A stretch of DNA of 64,000 nucleotides from Bordetella sp. LUAb4 (lineage in GTDB: Bacteria; Pseudomonadota; Gammaproteobacteria; Burkholderiales; Burkholderiaceae_B), in NCBI RefSeq assembly GCF_021325795.1, contig NZ_JAHPZX010000012.1:32300-96299 (forward strand). The letters run 5' to 3'. The position numbers were made by a program, and so were the translations under genes. The notes beneath the pieces were generated by a model. The model was given only the letters and a program-made list of their open reading frames with translations, was not told the DNA's origin and made no database searches. Of this stretch, positions 1-8,911 are shown piece after piece. Within the stretch, counting starts at the first letter, position 1. Each line of letters opens with the position of its first letter.

Positions 1-118
1 CGCCCACCACGCGCTTGACCCTGGGCGCCGGCGCCAAGCCACCCTTGGAAACCGCAGTGCTCCCGGGCGAAATAGTAATCCCTTCAGCAGGGCATCTGGA
101 AGGGGCGCGCCTGGACAT
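1..118 (-). CDS. Possible 5' end of a gene running off the window (AraC-like?)
   Basis: An open minus-strand frame starts at an ATG at 116-118 and runs off the left edge without a stop (39 codons visible). Its last visible residues, GGLAPAPRVKRVV, resemble the short segment that precedes the first helix of AraC-family DNA-binding domains. It would be read in the same direction as the SDR gene just upstream. The ribosome-binding site is unconvincing and high GC gives many long open frames, so this may be chance. Family assignment is a guess from one short stretch. Confidence 0.25.
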   Translation of the reverse strand, partial: MSRRAPSRCPAEGITISPGSTAVSKGGLAPAPRVKRVVG

Positions 119-130
119 ACCGCCCGGGTA

Positions 131-895
131 TCAGGACGCCAACGGCACTCCTGCTGTCGACCCACCATCGACGGCGAGCGTCGTGCCGGTAATGAAAGAC
201 GCCTGGTCCGAGCATAAAAACGCAATCGCCTGCACGACGTCGGCCGGGATGCACATGCGGCCCAGAGGCGTGGCCGAGGTCAAGGTGAACTTTCCTTCGG
301 AAGGACTCGCCAGGATCTTTTTCGTCATCGGTGTATCGAGCATGCTGGGCGCCACGCAGTTCACCCGCAGTTGCCTGTGGGCGACTTCCAGCGCCAGCGT
401 TCGCACCAGGAATTGCAGGGCGGCTTTGGATGCGGCATAGGCACCATTGCCCGCCTTCGGGCGCTGCCCCGCCGCCGAGGAAACAGCCACGATCGCTCCG
501 CCAATGTCCGGAAAATAAGGCTCCGCCGCCTGGAAGCATCGCCAGAAGCCCTTGGTATTGACATCGAACGTCATGTCGTAATCGGCGTCCGTCATCTCGG
601 ACAGGGTGGCCGGCAGCAGTACACCGGCGGTAAATACCAGCGCATCGACGCCTCCGTGCCCGGCCGCCCCCTGGGCGAAGGCAAGCTGAAGGCTCGCGGG
701 CTCCCTGATATCCGCGGCGTAGCCCTGCACTCGCGCGCCGGGCACCGCCAGCGTGCGTTTCGCCACCTCGACTTTCTCTGCGCTGACGTCGACGATCGTC
801 GTGGCGGCGCCGCATGCGATGAAATGGCGCGCCGCCGCCAAGCCGATTCCCGATGCGCCGCCGACCACGAATACGCTCTTGCCTATCATGTCCAT
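131..895 (-). CDS. SDR family NAD(P)-dependent oxidoreductase
   Basis: A 254-aa classical short-chain dehydrogenase/reductase. The N-terminal Rossmann motif GGASGIG lies at about residues 12-18 and the catalytic YAASK at about 152-156. The C-terminal DGGSTAG segment is the usual substrate-loop end of the family. The start overlaps the stop of the upstream Baeyer-Villiger monooxygenase gene by 10 nt, so the two are almost certainly co-transcribed. SDRs beside BVMOs often interconvert the alcohol and the ketone that the monooxygenase then oxidises; the actual substrate cannot be read from the sequence. Confidence 0.9.
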   Translation of the reverse strand: MDMIGKSVFVVGGASGIGLAAARHFIACGAATTIVDVSAEKVEVAKRTLAVPGARVQGYAADIREPASLQLAFAQGAAGHGGVDALVFTAGVLLPATLSEMTDADYDMTFDVNTKGFWRCFQAAEPYFPDIGGAIVAVSSAAGQRPKAGNGAYAASKAALQFLVRTLALEVAHRQLRVNCVAPSMLDTPMTKKILASPSEGKFTLTSATPLGRMCIPADVVQAIAFLCSDQASFITGTTLAVDGGSTAGVPLAS

Positions 896-2580
896 TCCTT
901 CTGGCCGTGGGCCGCAAGCGTGGACGCGGGTGCCGGAAGCTCGCGCAGATCGAAGCCGCGATAGCCGTCCGCGGCCACCTCGTCGCAGATTTTTATATAG
1001 GCCGGCACGCCCGCCACATAAGGCATGAATACCCGGGGCTTGCCTGGAATGTTCGCGCCCACATACCAGGAGTTGGTCGCCTTCGGGAAGAGCGTCTTGT
1101 TGGCGACCTCATTGACGTGCCGCACCCAATACGCCTCGGCATCCGCCGTCGGTTCTATCGTCGCGACGTGCTTCTCCCGCAGATGCGCCAGGCAATCCGC
1201 GATCCATTCGATGTGCTGCTCGATCGCCGTGACCATATTCGCCTTCACCGAAGGACTTCCGGGGCCGGTCAGGATGAACATGTTTGGAAAACCATGCACC
1301 ATGAGGCCCAGATAGGTCGTGGGTCCGGCGGCCCACTTGTCATTCAGGCGCTCGCCTCCGCGACCGGTGATCGATATCTCTTTCAAGGCGCCTGTCATGG
1401 CGTCGAACCCGGTCGCGAAGGCGATCGCGTCCACCTCGTACTCGGCTTCCGTGGTTCGGATGCCCGTTTCCGTGATCTCCCGGATGGGCGTCCGGCGGGC
1501 GTCCACCAATGCGACGTTCCGCCGATTGAAGGTTTCGTAGTAGTCGGTATCCACGCACACCCTGCGCGACCCGATGGGATGATCGTGTGGTGTCAAGAGG
1601 TCGGCCACCACCGGATCCTTCACCTTCGAACGTATTTTCGCCGCCACGAACGAGGCCAGGCTTTCGTTCGCTTCTTCATTGCGCAACAGGTCGGTGAAGG
1701 CGCCCATCATGCGGGCGCTGCCCCCTTTCGCCCACAGCCGTTCGTAGAGACGCAGCCGCTCTTCTTGCGGCACGTCGAGGGCCGACATGGTTGGAATCGC
1801 AACGCGTGACATGCCGGCCGCCTGTTTGCGAGCCGCCTTGCGAAGTTCGGGGTAGTGCTGCTTCTGCTCGCGCTCTTCATCTTCGCGCATAGGATGATTG
1901 TTCGCCGGGACGCTGAAATTCGGCGTTCGCTGGAAGACCGTGACGTGGCTGGCCTGGGCAGCCAGCTTGGGCAGCATCTGCACCCCGGTAGCGCCGGTTC
2001 CTATCAACGCCACCCGCTTGCCGGTGAAGTCGACACCTTCCTTCGGCCAACGGGCCGAGTGATGCCATTCGCCCTTGAAGCGCTCGATGCCGGGGAAATC
2101 GGGCACTCGCGGCGCCGACAGGTTGCCACTGGCCATGATGCAAAAGCGGGCCTCCACGGCGGGGCCACGGTCGGTGCAAGCCTGCCACGACGCGCGGCGC
2201 TCGTCGAACTGCATTGCCGTGACGCGAGTTTCGAAGCGGATATCGCTCCGCAAATCGAAGCGGTCGGCGACATGGTTCAAGTAGGCGAGTATCTCCGGCT
2301 GTTCGGCATAGCGGTGCGACCAACTCCATTCCTGCTGCAGGTCATTCGAAAAGGAGTACGAATAGTCCAGGCTTTCGACGTCGCAGCGCGCCCCGGGATA
2401 GCGATTCCAGAACCATGTCCCGCCGACCCCGTCGGCCGCCTCGATGCAACGCACCCGCAGGCCGAGCTTGCGCATCCGGTAGATGGCATACAGGCCACCA
2501 AAACCGGCCCCTACGATCAAGACATCGACGCGTTCCGGCGCGGCTTGTCCACCCGACTTCGATTGGGAGCTCTCAGGCAT
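886..2580 (-). CDS. Flavin-dependent Baeyer-Villiger type monooxygenase
   Basis: A 564-aa class B flavoprotein monooxygenase. It has an FAD-binding GAGFGG at residues 24-29, the BVMO fingerprint FxGxxxHxxxWP at 168-179 (FKGEWHHSARWP), and a second dinucleotide-binding motif GTGATG at 194-199 for NADPH. The family inserts oxygen next to a carbonyl to give esters or lactones, or oxidises soft heteroatoms. The downstream SDR overlaps it by 10 nt, suggesting a ketone/alcohol catabolic operon. The start (ATG, MPESSQ) is 17 codons ahead of the first beta strand, which fits. Two inverted repeats lie in the upstream region (see 2678-2739). Confidence 0.92.
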   Translation of the reverse strand: MPESSQSKSGGQAAPERVDVLIVGAGFGGLYAIYRMRKLGLRVRCIEAADGVGGTWFWNRYPGARCDVESLDYSYSFSNDLQQEWSWSHRYAEQPEILAYLNHVADRFDLRSDIRFETRVTAMQFDERRASWQACTDRGPAVEARFCIMASGNLSAPRVPDFPGIERFKGEWHHSARWPKEGVDFTGKRVALIGTGATGVQMLPKLAAQASHVTVFQRTPNFSVPANNHPMREDEEREQKQHYPELRKAARKQAAGMSRVAIPTMSALDVPQEERLRLYERLWAKGGSARMMGAFTDLLRNEEANESLASFVAAKIRSKVKDPVVADLLTPHDHPIGSRRVCVDTDYYETFNRRNVALVDARRTPIREITETGIRTTEAEYEVDAIAFATGFDAMTGALKEISITGRGGERLNDKWAAGPTTYLGLMVHGFPNMFILTGPGSPSVKANMVTAIEQHIEWIADCLAHLREKHVATIEPTADAEAYWVRHVNEVANKTLFPKATNSWYVGANIPGKPRVFMPYVAGVPAYIKICDEVAADGYRGFDLRELPAPASTLAAHGQKEWT

Positions 2581-2999
2581 CTCACTTCCTCATAAGACAG
2601 TTGGCGTTTCCAGCCGGCGGGAGCGGGGCGTAGGCCGGACGTCGAAGCCGGGCCGAGGCCGGAATGCGCAGGTGAAACTTATCTTAGATAAGAATCCAGT
2701 TGTACGCAATAAGAAACTAACGTCTTCTATGCAAGACGTCTGGATAATTTTTAGATCTTGGATGACAGCCCGTATCCTTTGTAGAAGCCGATTGGAGCGG
2801 ATTCCCTACGGAATATGGCCTATCTCTCGAGGCGGGAGAGAAGACGCACACCGTGGCACCAATTTTTGTTTTCTATAGAAGACATATATTCTCGTTGAGT
2901 TTTTTATGTTTTTTGATTAGCCTGATTCGCAGGGCCCCATGATTCGCGTAAAAAAAGCGAACGCCACCGCCCGGAGACCGCCAAAAGGAGGCTGGTGAA
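2581..2999. other. Intergenic regulatory region, no gene seen
   Basis: This 419-bp gap separates the divergent BVMO operon and Bug gene. It is markedly more A/T-rich than its neighbours, notably at 2685-2760 and 2875-2935, and open frames crossing it have no coding character. It holds two short inverted repeats and, just before the Bug start, a strong Shine-Dalgarno AAGGAGG at 2985-2991. Confidence 0.7.
2678..2739. promoter_or_regulatory. Two inverted repeats, probable operator region
   Basis: CTTATC-tta-GATAAG occupies 2678-2692 (6-bp arms, 3-nt spacer). ACGTCTT-ctatgc-AAGACGT occupies 2720-2739 (7-bp perfect arms, 6-nt spacer). They lie about 100-160 bp upstream of the BVMO start in A/T-rich DNA, as expected for regulator sites. 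No matching regulator gene is adjacent, so the cognate protein is unknown. Confidence 0.5.
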
Positions 3000-3977
3000 A
3001 TGAAACTATTTTTCCGTTTTACTGTGAGTATCTGGGCGGCTCTCTTGGCGATTGCGATGCCCGCGCATGCCGCCGAGTTTCCCAGCCATATGGTGACCTT
3101 GATCGTCGGCTATGCGCCGGGAGGCGGCACCGACATCGTCGCCCGCAACGTGGCCGAAGTGCTCTCCCGCAAATGGGGCCAGCAAGTCATCGTGAAGAAC
3201 CGGCCCGGCGGGACGGGCGTGATCGGCATCAGGGACTTGAAGAGCGCGGCGCCTGACGGATACACACTCGGCGTCTGGACCGACTCGGATATCGGCAATG
3301 CCGCGGTACGAGACGATCTCGGGTACGACTTGGTCAAGGACTTCGACCACATTGGCCAGATTGCGTCCGGAGGAACGGTGCTGGTGGTCAACCCCTCACT
3401 CCCGATCAAGACATTCAGCGACTTTGTCAGCTATGCGAAGGAACATCCGGGAAAACTCAACTTCTCGGTGGTCTCCGGCGGCGGCATGCACCTGGACAGC
3501 CTCAGGATAGAACGCGCTGCCGGCGTAAAAACCACGATCATCGGCTATCCCGGAACAGGTCCTGCCCTGACGGACCTTATCGCGGGACACGTCGATGCAC
3601 TGGTATTGCCCCTGGGCGTGGCGCTTCCCTACATCAACAGCAATGCTGTCCGGGTGCTGGCGGTGGGATCGAATACGCGTTGGCCGGGACTTCCCAATGT
3701 CCAGACACTCTCCGAAGCCATCCCCGGCTTGGAAAGCACCTTCTTCTATGGCCTGGTCGCCCCGAAGGGAATGCCGGACAAGCTGAAGAAGGAAATCAAC
3801 ACGACCCTGCGAGAGGTGCTGCAAGATCCGAAGCTGGGCGCCAAATTCGAATCCATGGGTTTCATTCCCACGGGGAATTCGCCCAGCGAGTTCAAGGACG
3901 TCATTGCCAAGAAGTTGGAGACATCACGCGTTGCCGCCGAGCAGACGGGGCTGAAACAGAGCATGCAGGCCAAGTAG
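3000..3977 (+). CDS. Bug/TctC-type tripartite tricarboxylate transporter substrate-binding protein
   Basis: A 325-aa periplasmic binding protein. It has a signal peptide at about residues 1-25 ending in AHA-A. The family signatures YAPGGGTD at about 39-46, VKNRPGGTG near 67-75 and AAPDGYTLG near 84-92 follow. These proteins bind carboxylates and usually work with TctA/TctB membrane partners, but no such partners are present, which is normal for the hugely expanded orphan Bug set in Bordetella-like bacteria. The start is fixed by AAGGAGG 8 nt upstream. It is transcribed away from the BVMO operon and ends 8 nt from the convergent SDR gene. Confidence 0.95.
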   Translation: MKLFFRFTVSIWAALLAIAMPAHAAEFPSHMVTLIVGYAPGGGTDIVARNVAEVLSRKWGQQVIVKNRPGGTGVIGIRDLKSAAPDGYTLGVWTDSDIGNAAVRDDLGYDLVKDFDHIGQIASGGTVLVVNPSLPIKTFSDFVSYAKEHPGKLNFSVVSGGGMHLDSLRIERAAGVKTTIIGYPGTGPALTDLIAGHVDALVLPLGVALPYINSNAVRVLAVGSNTRWPGLPNVQTLSEAIPGLESTFFYGLVAPKGMPDKLKKEINTTLREVLQDPKLGAKFESMGFIPTGNSPSEFKDVIAKKLETSRVAAEQTGLKQSMQAK

Positions 3978-3985
3978 CACGGCAC

Positions 3986-4750
3986 CTAGCCCAGATACGC
4001 CCCGCCGTTGGCGTGCAACGTCTGCCCGGTCAGGTAGCGCGCTTGCGGACCGCACAGGAAGGCGACGAGGTCGGCCACTTCCTCCGCGCTGCCGCGGCGT
4101 CCCAGCAAAGTGCTGTGGGAACCATGATGGGCCGGCGCACCGGTGGCCGAATGGCCGCGCACGGTGTCGATCAGCCCCGGCACCACGCAGTTGGCGGTCA
4201 CACTGCTTTCGGCCAGATCGTGCGCCAGCGCGCGGGTCAATCCCACCAGCCCCATCTTCGCGGCCATCACATGCGCGCGTCCGGACGACCCGGCGTGCGC
4301 CGACATGCCGCCGATATTGACGATGGCGCCCGCCGGCGACTTGCGCAGCCAGGGCGTGGCGGCCTGCGCGCACAGGAAGGCGCCATCCAGGATCACCCCG
4401 GTCACTTCGCGCCACTGCTGCCATTGCAGGTCATCGATGCGCGACTCGCGCCGTACCGCTGCATTGTTCACCAGGATATCGATACGGCCGTAGCGCGCGA
4501 CGGCCGCATCGATCAGCCCGTGCGCACCTTGCGGCTGCGACACATCGGCCAGATGCACCAGCGCCTGCCCACCCGCATCGCGCACCAGCGCGGCGGTTTC
4601 CTCGGCCATGTCGGCGGACGTGTGCACATTGACCACCACGCTAGCCCCCTGCCGCCCCAGCGCCACGGCGATGGCACGGCCAATATTGCGCGCGGCGCCG
4701 GTGACCACCGCCACTTCGCCGGCCAAAGGTCGATTCTTGTCTGTACTCAT
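3986..4750 (-). CDS. SDR family oxidoreductase, catalytic Tyr not conserved
   Basis: A 254-aa SDR starting at ATG 4748-4750 (MSTDKN). It has the cofactor motif TGAARNIG at about residues 16-23 and NNAA at about 94-97. In the active-site region the sequence is SGRAHVMAAKMG: the Lys is present, but the residue four before it is Val where classical SDRs have Tyr. Either the catalytic residue is displaced or the enzyme belongs to a divergent SDR subgroup. Its start overlaps the stop of the upstream MFS gene (ATGA), so the two are translationally coupled and probably act on the same imported compound. Confidence 0.88.
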   Translation of the reverse strand: MSTDKNRPLAGEVAVVTGAARNIGRAIAVALGRQGASVVVNVHTSADMAEETAALVRDAGGQALVHLADVSQPQGAHGLIDAAVARYGRIDILVNNAAVRRESRIDDLQWQQWREVTGVILDGAFLCAQAATPWLRKSPAGAIVNIGGMSAHAGSSGRAHVMAAKMGLVGLTRALAHDLAESSVTANCVVPGLIDTVRGHSATGAPAHHGSHSTLLGRRGSAEEVADLVAFLCGPQARYLTGQTLHANGGAYLG

Positions 4751-6069
4751 GCTGCGTGCTCCTGTTGGTAGTGCGAGTAATCGCGCGTCGCCGGCAGTTC
4801 CAGCGGCCTGTCCGGCCGCATCCAGAAAGACATGACGATCCCGAATGCCAGGATGGCGATGGACACGATGAAAGGCGAGGTATAGCTGCCCGTCACGTCG
4901 ACGATGTAGCCGAAGGTGATAGGTGATGCCACCGCCGCCAGGCCCGCCGCGGTGCTGACGAAACCCGTGGCGACGCCCGCGTAGGCCGGCGCGATATCCA
5001 TCGGCGTGGCGAACACCGGCCCCGCGCTCAGCTCCAGGAAGAACAGCGCGATCGCCAGGCACAAGGCCACGGCAATCTCGTTATGCAGGAACAGCACGCT
5101 GGCCAGAAACGGGATGGATCCGCCAAATCCCAGGATCACCACATTGCGCCGCGCGGCATTGAGCTTGCCGGTGCGCGTATACAGCCAGTCCGTCAGCATG
5201 CCACCCGCGGTATTGCCGATGACAGCCGCGGCAAAGACCGCACCGGAGTGGAAGGCCGAATGCTTCAGGTCGATATGGAAATGCGCGACGAAGAAGCTGG
5301 GCAACCAGCTCAGATACATCCACAAGGCCCAGGCATGGGCGAAGAACACCAGCGTCACGGGCAGGATACGGCGAAACAGCGCCAGCCACGGCACAGGGGG
5401 CCGTTCACCACCACGCCCACGACCGACCTGGCTGAACGCCGGCAAAGCGGCAAGCTCGCCGGCCGTCACCGCGCCGTGCTCACGGGGATCGTCACGGAAA
5501 TAGGCGTACCAGACCACTACCCATAACAGGCTCACCACGCCCATCACCATGAACGATCCCCGCCAGCCGATGAAGGGAATCATGAAGACCACCAGCGGCG
5601 GCGTCAGCGCCGCCGCCGCCCGCGATGCCGAATGCGTGAATCCTTGAGCGAAGCCCCGCCGTTCACGCGGCACCCAATTGCTCATGGCCAGCGTGGCCAC
5701 GGGAATGGTGCCGCCCTCGCCCGTTCCGACCAGCAACCGGGCGAACACCAGACCCGCCAAGCCTCCGGCGAAACCGGTCATCAAGGTACCCAAGGCCCAT
5801 AGCACGCCGGAGATGGCAAGCATGCGCCGCGGTCCGATGCGATCACCCATGTAGCCACACAGGATCTGGAAGACCGCGTAGCAATAGCCGAAGGCGGACA
5901 AGGCCACTCCCAGACGCGTATTGCTCAAGCCGAACTCCTGCTTGATCAGCGGTCCCGCGACGGAAAGGTTGACCCGGTCGACGTACTCGATGAAATACAT
6001 GGCGCACAGCAGCAGGAACACCCTGCCCGGCGCGCCCCGGAACATCCCGGTCCTGATGGCATTAGACAT
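4747..6069 (-). CDS. MFS transporter (anion/hydroxy-acid:cation symporter type)
   Basis: A 440-aa major facilitator protein with about 12 hydrophobic helices. The loop 2-3 signature GDRIGPRRML is visible, as is the early RVNLSVAGP segment typical of the ACS family, which takes up organic acids and sugar acids. I place the start at MSNAIRTG (ATG 6067-6069). The frame stays open upstream, but the added residues are Arg/Ser-rich and unlike the family. It overlaps the SDR gene by 4 nt and diverges from the GntR regulator gene, which likely controls it. Confidence 0.92.
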   Translation of the reverse strand: MSNAIRTGMFRGAPGRVFLLLCAMYFIEYVDRVNLSVAGPLIKQEFGLSNTRLGVALSAFGYCYAVFQILCGYMGDRIGPRRMLAISGVLWALGTLMTGFAGGLAGLVFARLLVGTGEGGTIPVATLAMSNWVPRERRGFAQGFTHSASRAAAALTPPLVVFMIPFIGWRGSFMVMGVVSLLWVVVWYAYFRDDPREHGAVTAGELAALPAFSQVGRGRGGERPPVPWLALFRRILPVTLVFFAHAWALWMYLSWLPSFFVAHFHIDLKHSAFHSGAVFAAAVIGNTAGGMLTDWLYTRTGKLNAARRNVVILGFGGSIPFLASVLFLHNEIAVALCLAIALFFLELSAGPVFATPMDIAPAYAGVATGFVSTAAGLAAVASPITFGYIVDVTGSYTSPFIVSIAILAFGIVMSFWMRPDRPLELPATRDYSHYQQEHAA

Positions 6070-6209
6070 GTCTCGACTCCACGTTATGACGCGGACGCTT
6101 TTGCGCCCGTCTTGTCGGCGTGGTCTTCCCGCTGCGGACCAATTGATTCTATTCGGCCACTTAGGCGATGTTCTCGCACATATTGACTCTGTTGCTGGCG
6201 ATTCTACAC

Positions 6210-6229
6210 ATTGTCGACGATTAGACAAT
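6210..6229. promoter_or_regulatory. Inverted repeat, candidate GntR operator
   Basis: ATTGTC-gacgatta-GACAAT forms perfect 6-bp arms around an 8-nt spacer, midway between the divergent MFS and GntR starts. FCD-type GntR regulators commonly bind short palindromes in such divergent promoters. The assignment to this regulator rests on position only. Confidence 0.5.
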
Positions 6230-6332
6230 ACGTAATCCGTGATCATTTGCTATCCTGACCGCACACTGAAGATGGTCAATGCGACGCCGGCGTCGTACCA
6301 TCCCCGGCGAAGCATTTTTCTCACGCAGCCTT

Positions 6333-7040
6333 ATGTCGCCCACACCGAATATCCCTATCGACCTGTTCCGCTCCATGACGCTTTCTGCCCTGGTGCAGGA
6401 GGAGATCCTGCGCGGCATCAAATCGGGAGAGCTGACGGGCGGCTCGCGCTTGAACGAGAGCGAGCTGTCCCAGCGCCTGGGCGTCAGCCGCAGTCCTTTG
6501 CGCGAAGCCTTTCGCGCGCTGGAAGAAGCGGGCCTGGTGCGCCTGGAGAAGAACCGGGGCGTATTCATCCGCGACCTTTCCGACGAAGAGGCCGCTGAGC
6601 TCTACGACCTGCGCGCGGGTCTTGACGAAATGGTCGGCCGCCGCGTGGCCCCGCGCATCACCGACGAGCAGTTGCAAGAGCTGGGCGAGCTACTGACCGA
6701 ACTGGAAGGCACGGCCGCGCGCGATGGCGTGAACCGCTATTTCGAATTGAACGTCGCCTTCCACGACCGCCTGGTGCAGATGACGGGCAACAGCGCCTTG
6801 GTCGGCGTATACCGCCAGGTGATCAACCGCATGCATCTGCTGCGCCGCCGCGGTTTTTCCCTGGCCGGCAGCTCCGCCGCCTCGCACAAGGAACACCGCG
6901 CCATCCTCGACGCGCTGGCCACCCGCGACGCCGACACCGCCGCCCGCGCCATGCGCCAGCACGTCCACAGCGGCTTCGACCGCGCGGTGCAAGCGCATCA
7001 TCAGCAGGAAGAAGAAAAGGCTGCGCCTGAGGCCGCGTAA
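6333..7040 (+). CDS. GntR family transcriptional regulator, FCD subfamily
   Basis: About 235 aa from ATG 6333 (MSPTPN); an in-frame ATG 18 codons upstream is less likely because that stretch is Arg-rich. The N-terminal winged helix-turn-helix contains LNESELSQRLGVSRSPLREA. The C-terminal all-helical FCD ligand domain shows the metal-site pattern (DLR..., N..FH, H...H): ELNVAFHDRL, then SHKEHRAIL and RQHVHSGF near the end. Such proteins repress catabolic operons until an acid ligand binds. Divergent placement suggests it controls the MFS-SDR operon, through the palindrome at 6210-6229. Confidence 0.9.
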   Translation: MSPTPNIPIDLFRSMTLSALVQEEILRGIKSGELTGGSRLNESELSQRLGVSRSPLREAFRALEEAGLVRLEKNRGVFIRDLSDEEAAELYDLRAGLDEMVGRRVAPRITDEQLQELGELLTELEGTAARDGVNRYFELNVAFHDRLVQMTGNSALVGVYRQVINRMHLLRRRGFSLAGSSAASHKEHRAILDALATRDADTAARAMRQHVHSGFDRAVQAHHQQEEEKAAPEAA

Positions 7041-7224
7041 TACTGCGCAATCCGGCGAAATTCTTTTCCCGGATTCATCGATTTGTCGTCATTTCGCTGA
7101 ACAAATCCCACGATTGCAGCGGATTGGGCGCCCCTATGATTTGAAGTAAGGACAAATCAGCCGGCGTCTACTCGCAGCCCTGACCCGTTCCCATTTCTCT
7201 ACGCACAACACGCCGGGTGATCAG

Positions 7225-8829
7225 GTGCAGCTTTCCAATCTCAAAATCAGTACCCGGCTCGCTCTGGGCTTCGCCATCGTGCTCGCCCTGTTGATCGCCG
7301 CGTCTCTGTTCGGCATGTACCAATTGCGAGCCATCGCCCACGCCAACCGCGCCACCTTGGAAAAACCGTTGGCCAAGGAGCGACTGGCCGCCGATTGGAG
7401 CCGCAATACCTTTGGCTCCATACGCCGGACCACCGCGCTGGCGAAAAGCAGCGACGACTCGCTGGCGGCGTACTTCGCCAAGGATGTCGAACAAACCACC
7501 AAGTCCAGCACTGAACTCATCAAGCAGATCGAAGCCCTGCTCGATAACGACGAGGAAAAGACGCTGTTCACCGCAATCGGCCAAGTGCGCAAGCGCTATA
7601 CGGACTCCCGCAATGCGGTCATGCAGCACAAAGCCAAAGGCAACCTGGCCGAAGCCGAGCGGGTTTTCAACCAGGAATACAGTCCCAGCGCGCAGCAATA
7701 CGAAGAAAGCCTGCAGACGTTCGTGGCCGTGCAACGCCGCAGCATCGACGCGGCCAAGGACGCCATCGACCAGACTTATCATCGCAGCACGCAATTGCTG
7801 ATGGCGATGGCGATCATGGGCGTGGCCTTGGGCGCCGCCTGCGCGGTGGTGATCAGCCGCGGCATCGTTCGTCCCATTTCCTATGCAGTGCGTGTCGCGG
7901 ACAGAGTGGCCAATGGCGACCTGACGCAAGACATCGCCGTTCAATCCAGGGACGAAACGGGCCGCCTGCTGTCAGCGCTGCGCACCATGAACATCAAGCT
8001 GGCGCAGACCGTGGCCGGCATCCGTTCCGGTTCGGAGACCATTTCATCGGCCTCCAGCCAGATTGCCGCCGGCAACGCCGACCTGTCCTCGCGCACGGAA
8101 GAACAGGCGGCATCGCTGGAAGAAACCGCGGCCTCGATGGAAGAAATGGCCTCCACCGTGAAGCAGAATGCGGATAACGCGCGCCAGGCGAACCAGATGG
8201 CGGCCAAGGCGTCGGAAGTGGCGCAGCGTGGCGGCGCGGCCGTGGCGGAAGTGGTGCAAACCATGAACGCCATTTCGGCCAGCTCGCGCAAGATTGCCGA
8301 CATCGTCTCGGTCATCGACGGTATCGCCTTCCAGACCAATATCCTGGCCTTGAATGCCGCCGTCGAAGCGGCGCGCGCGGGTGACCAGGGCAAGGGGTTC
8401 GCGGTGGTGGCGGGTGAAGTCCGCACCCTGGCGCAACGCAGCGCCAGCGCCGCCAAGGAGATCAAGAGTCTGATCGAGGACTCCACCGGCAAGGTCCAGC
8501 TGGGTGCCGGACAGGTCGAGCGTGCCGGCGCGACCATGCAGGAAATCGTCGATTCGGTCACACGCGTCACCGACATCATGGGAGAGATCACCATGGCGTC
8601 GGACGAGCAGGCGCGCGGCGTGGATCAAGTGAACACCGCCATTTCGCAGATGGACGAAGTGACCCAGCAAAATGCCGCGCTGGTGGAACAATCGGCGGCG
8701 GCGGCCGGCGCGATGCAGGACCAGGCGGCTGAGCTGGTCCGCGCTGTCGCTGCGTTCAAGGTTGGTGAAGCGCAGTCCATGAACGCGATTGGCGCGCGCC
8801 CGGGGTTGCTCAACCTGGCCACCGCGTAA
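7225..8829 (+). CDS. Methyl-accepting chemotaxis protein
   Basis: A 534-aa receptor. It has a first membrane helix at about residues 12-32, a four-helix periplasmic sensor domain to about 190, a second membrane helix at about 190-212, a HAMP domain to about 265 and a long cytoplasmic signalling coiled coil. The conserved hairpin tip is present (IDGIAFQTNILALNAAVEAA). The C-terminus has no CheR-docking pentapeptide. The start is a GTG (7225-7227) giving MQLSNLKIS. No chemotaxis genes are adjacent, so it feeds a distant chemotaxis array; its ligand is unknown. Confidence 0.94.
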   Translation: MQLSNLKISTRLALGFAIVLALLIAASLFGMYQLRAIAHANRATLEKPLAKERLAADWSRNTFGSIRRTTALAKSSDDSLAAYFAKDVEQTTKSSTELIKQIEALLDNDEEKTLFTAIGQVRKRYTDSRNAVMQHKAKGNLAEAERVFNQEYSPSAQQYEESLQTFVAVQRRSIDAAKDAIDQTYHRSTQLLMAMAIMGVALGAACAVVISRGIVRPISYAVRVADRVANGDLTQDIAVQSRDETGRLLSALRTMNIKLAQTVAGIRSGSETISSASSQIAAGNADLSSRTEEQAASLEETAASMEEMASTVKQNADNARQANQMAAKASEVAQRGGAAVAEVVQTMNAISASSRKIADIVSVIDGIAFQTNILALNAAVEAARAGDQGKGFAVVAGEVRTLAQRSASAAKEIKSLIEDSTGKVQLGAGQVERAGATMQEIVDSVTRVTDIMGEITMASDEQARGVDQVNTAISQMDEVTQQNAALVEQSAAAAGAMQDQAAELVRAVAAFKVGEAQSMNAIGARPGLLNLATA

Positions 8830-8911
8830 GTCACGTCACGCTCTGGCAGGATCGGCGCGGATCCAGCTTGGCCGCTTCGGCCTGACTCGGATCGGCCGGA
8901 TCGGATCGAGC

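Noticed and set aside
3680..4771. A 363-codon plus-strand frame across the Bug/SDR junction
   Set aside because: It is antisense to the SDR gene and out of frame with the Bug gene, both of which have clear family motifs.
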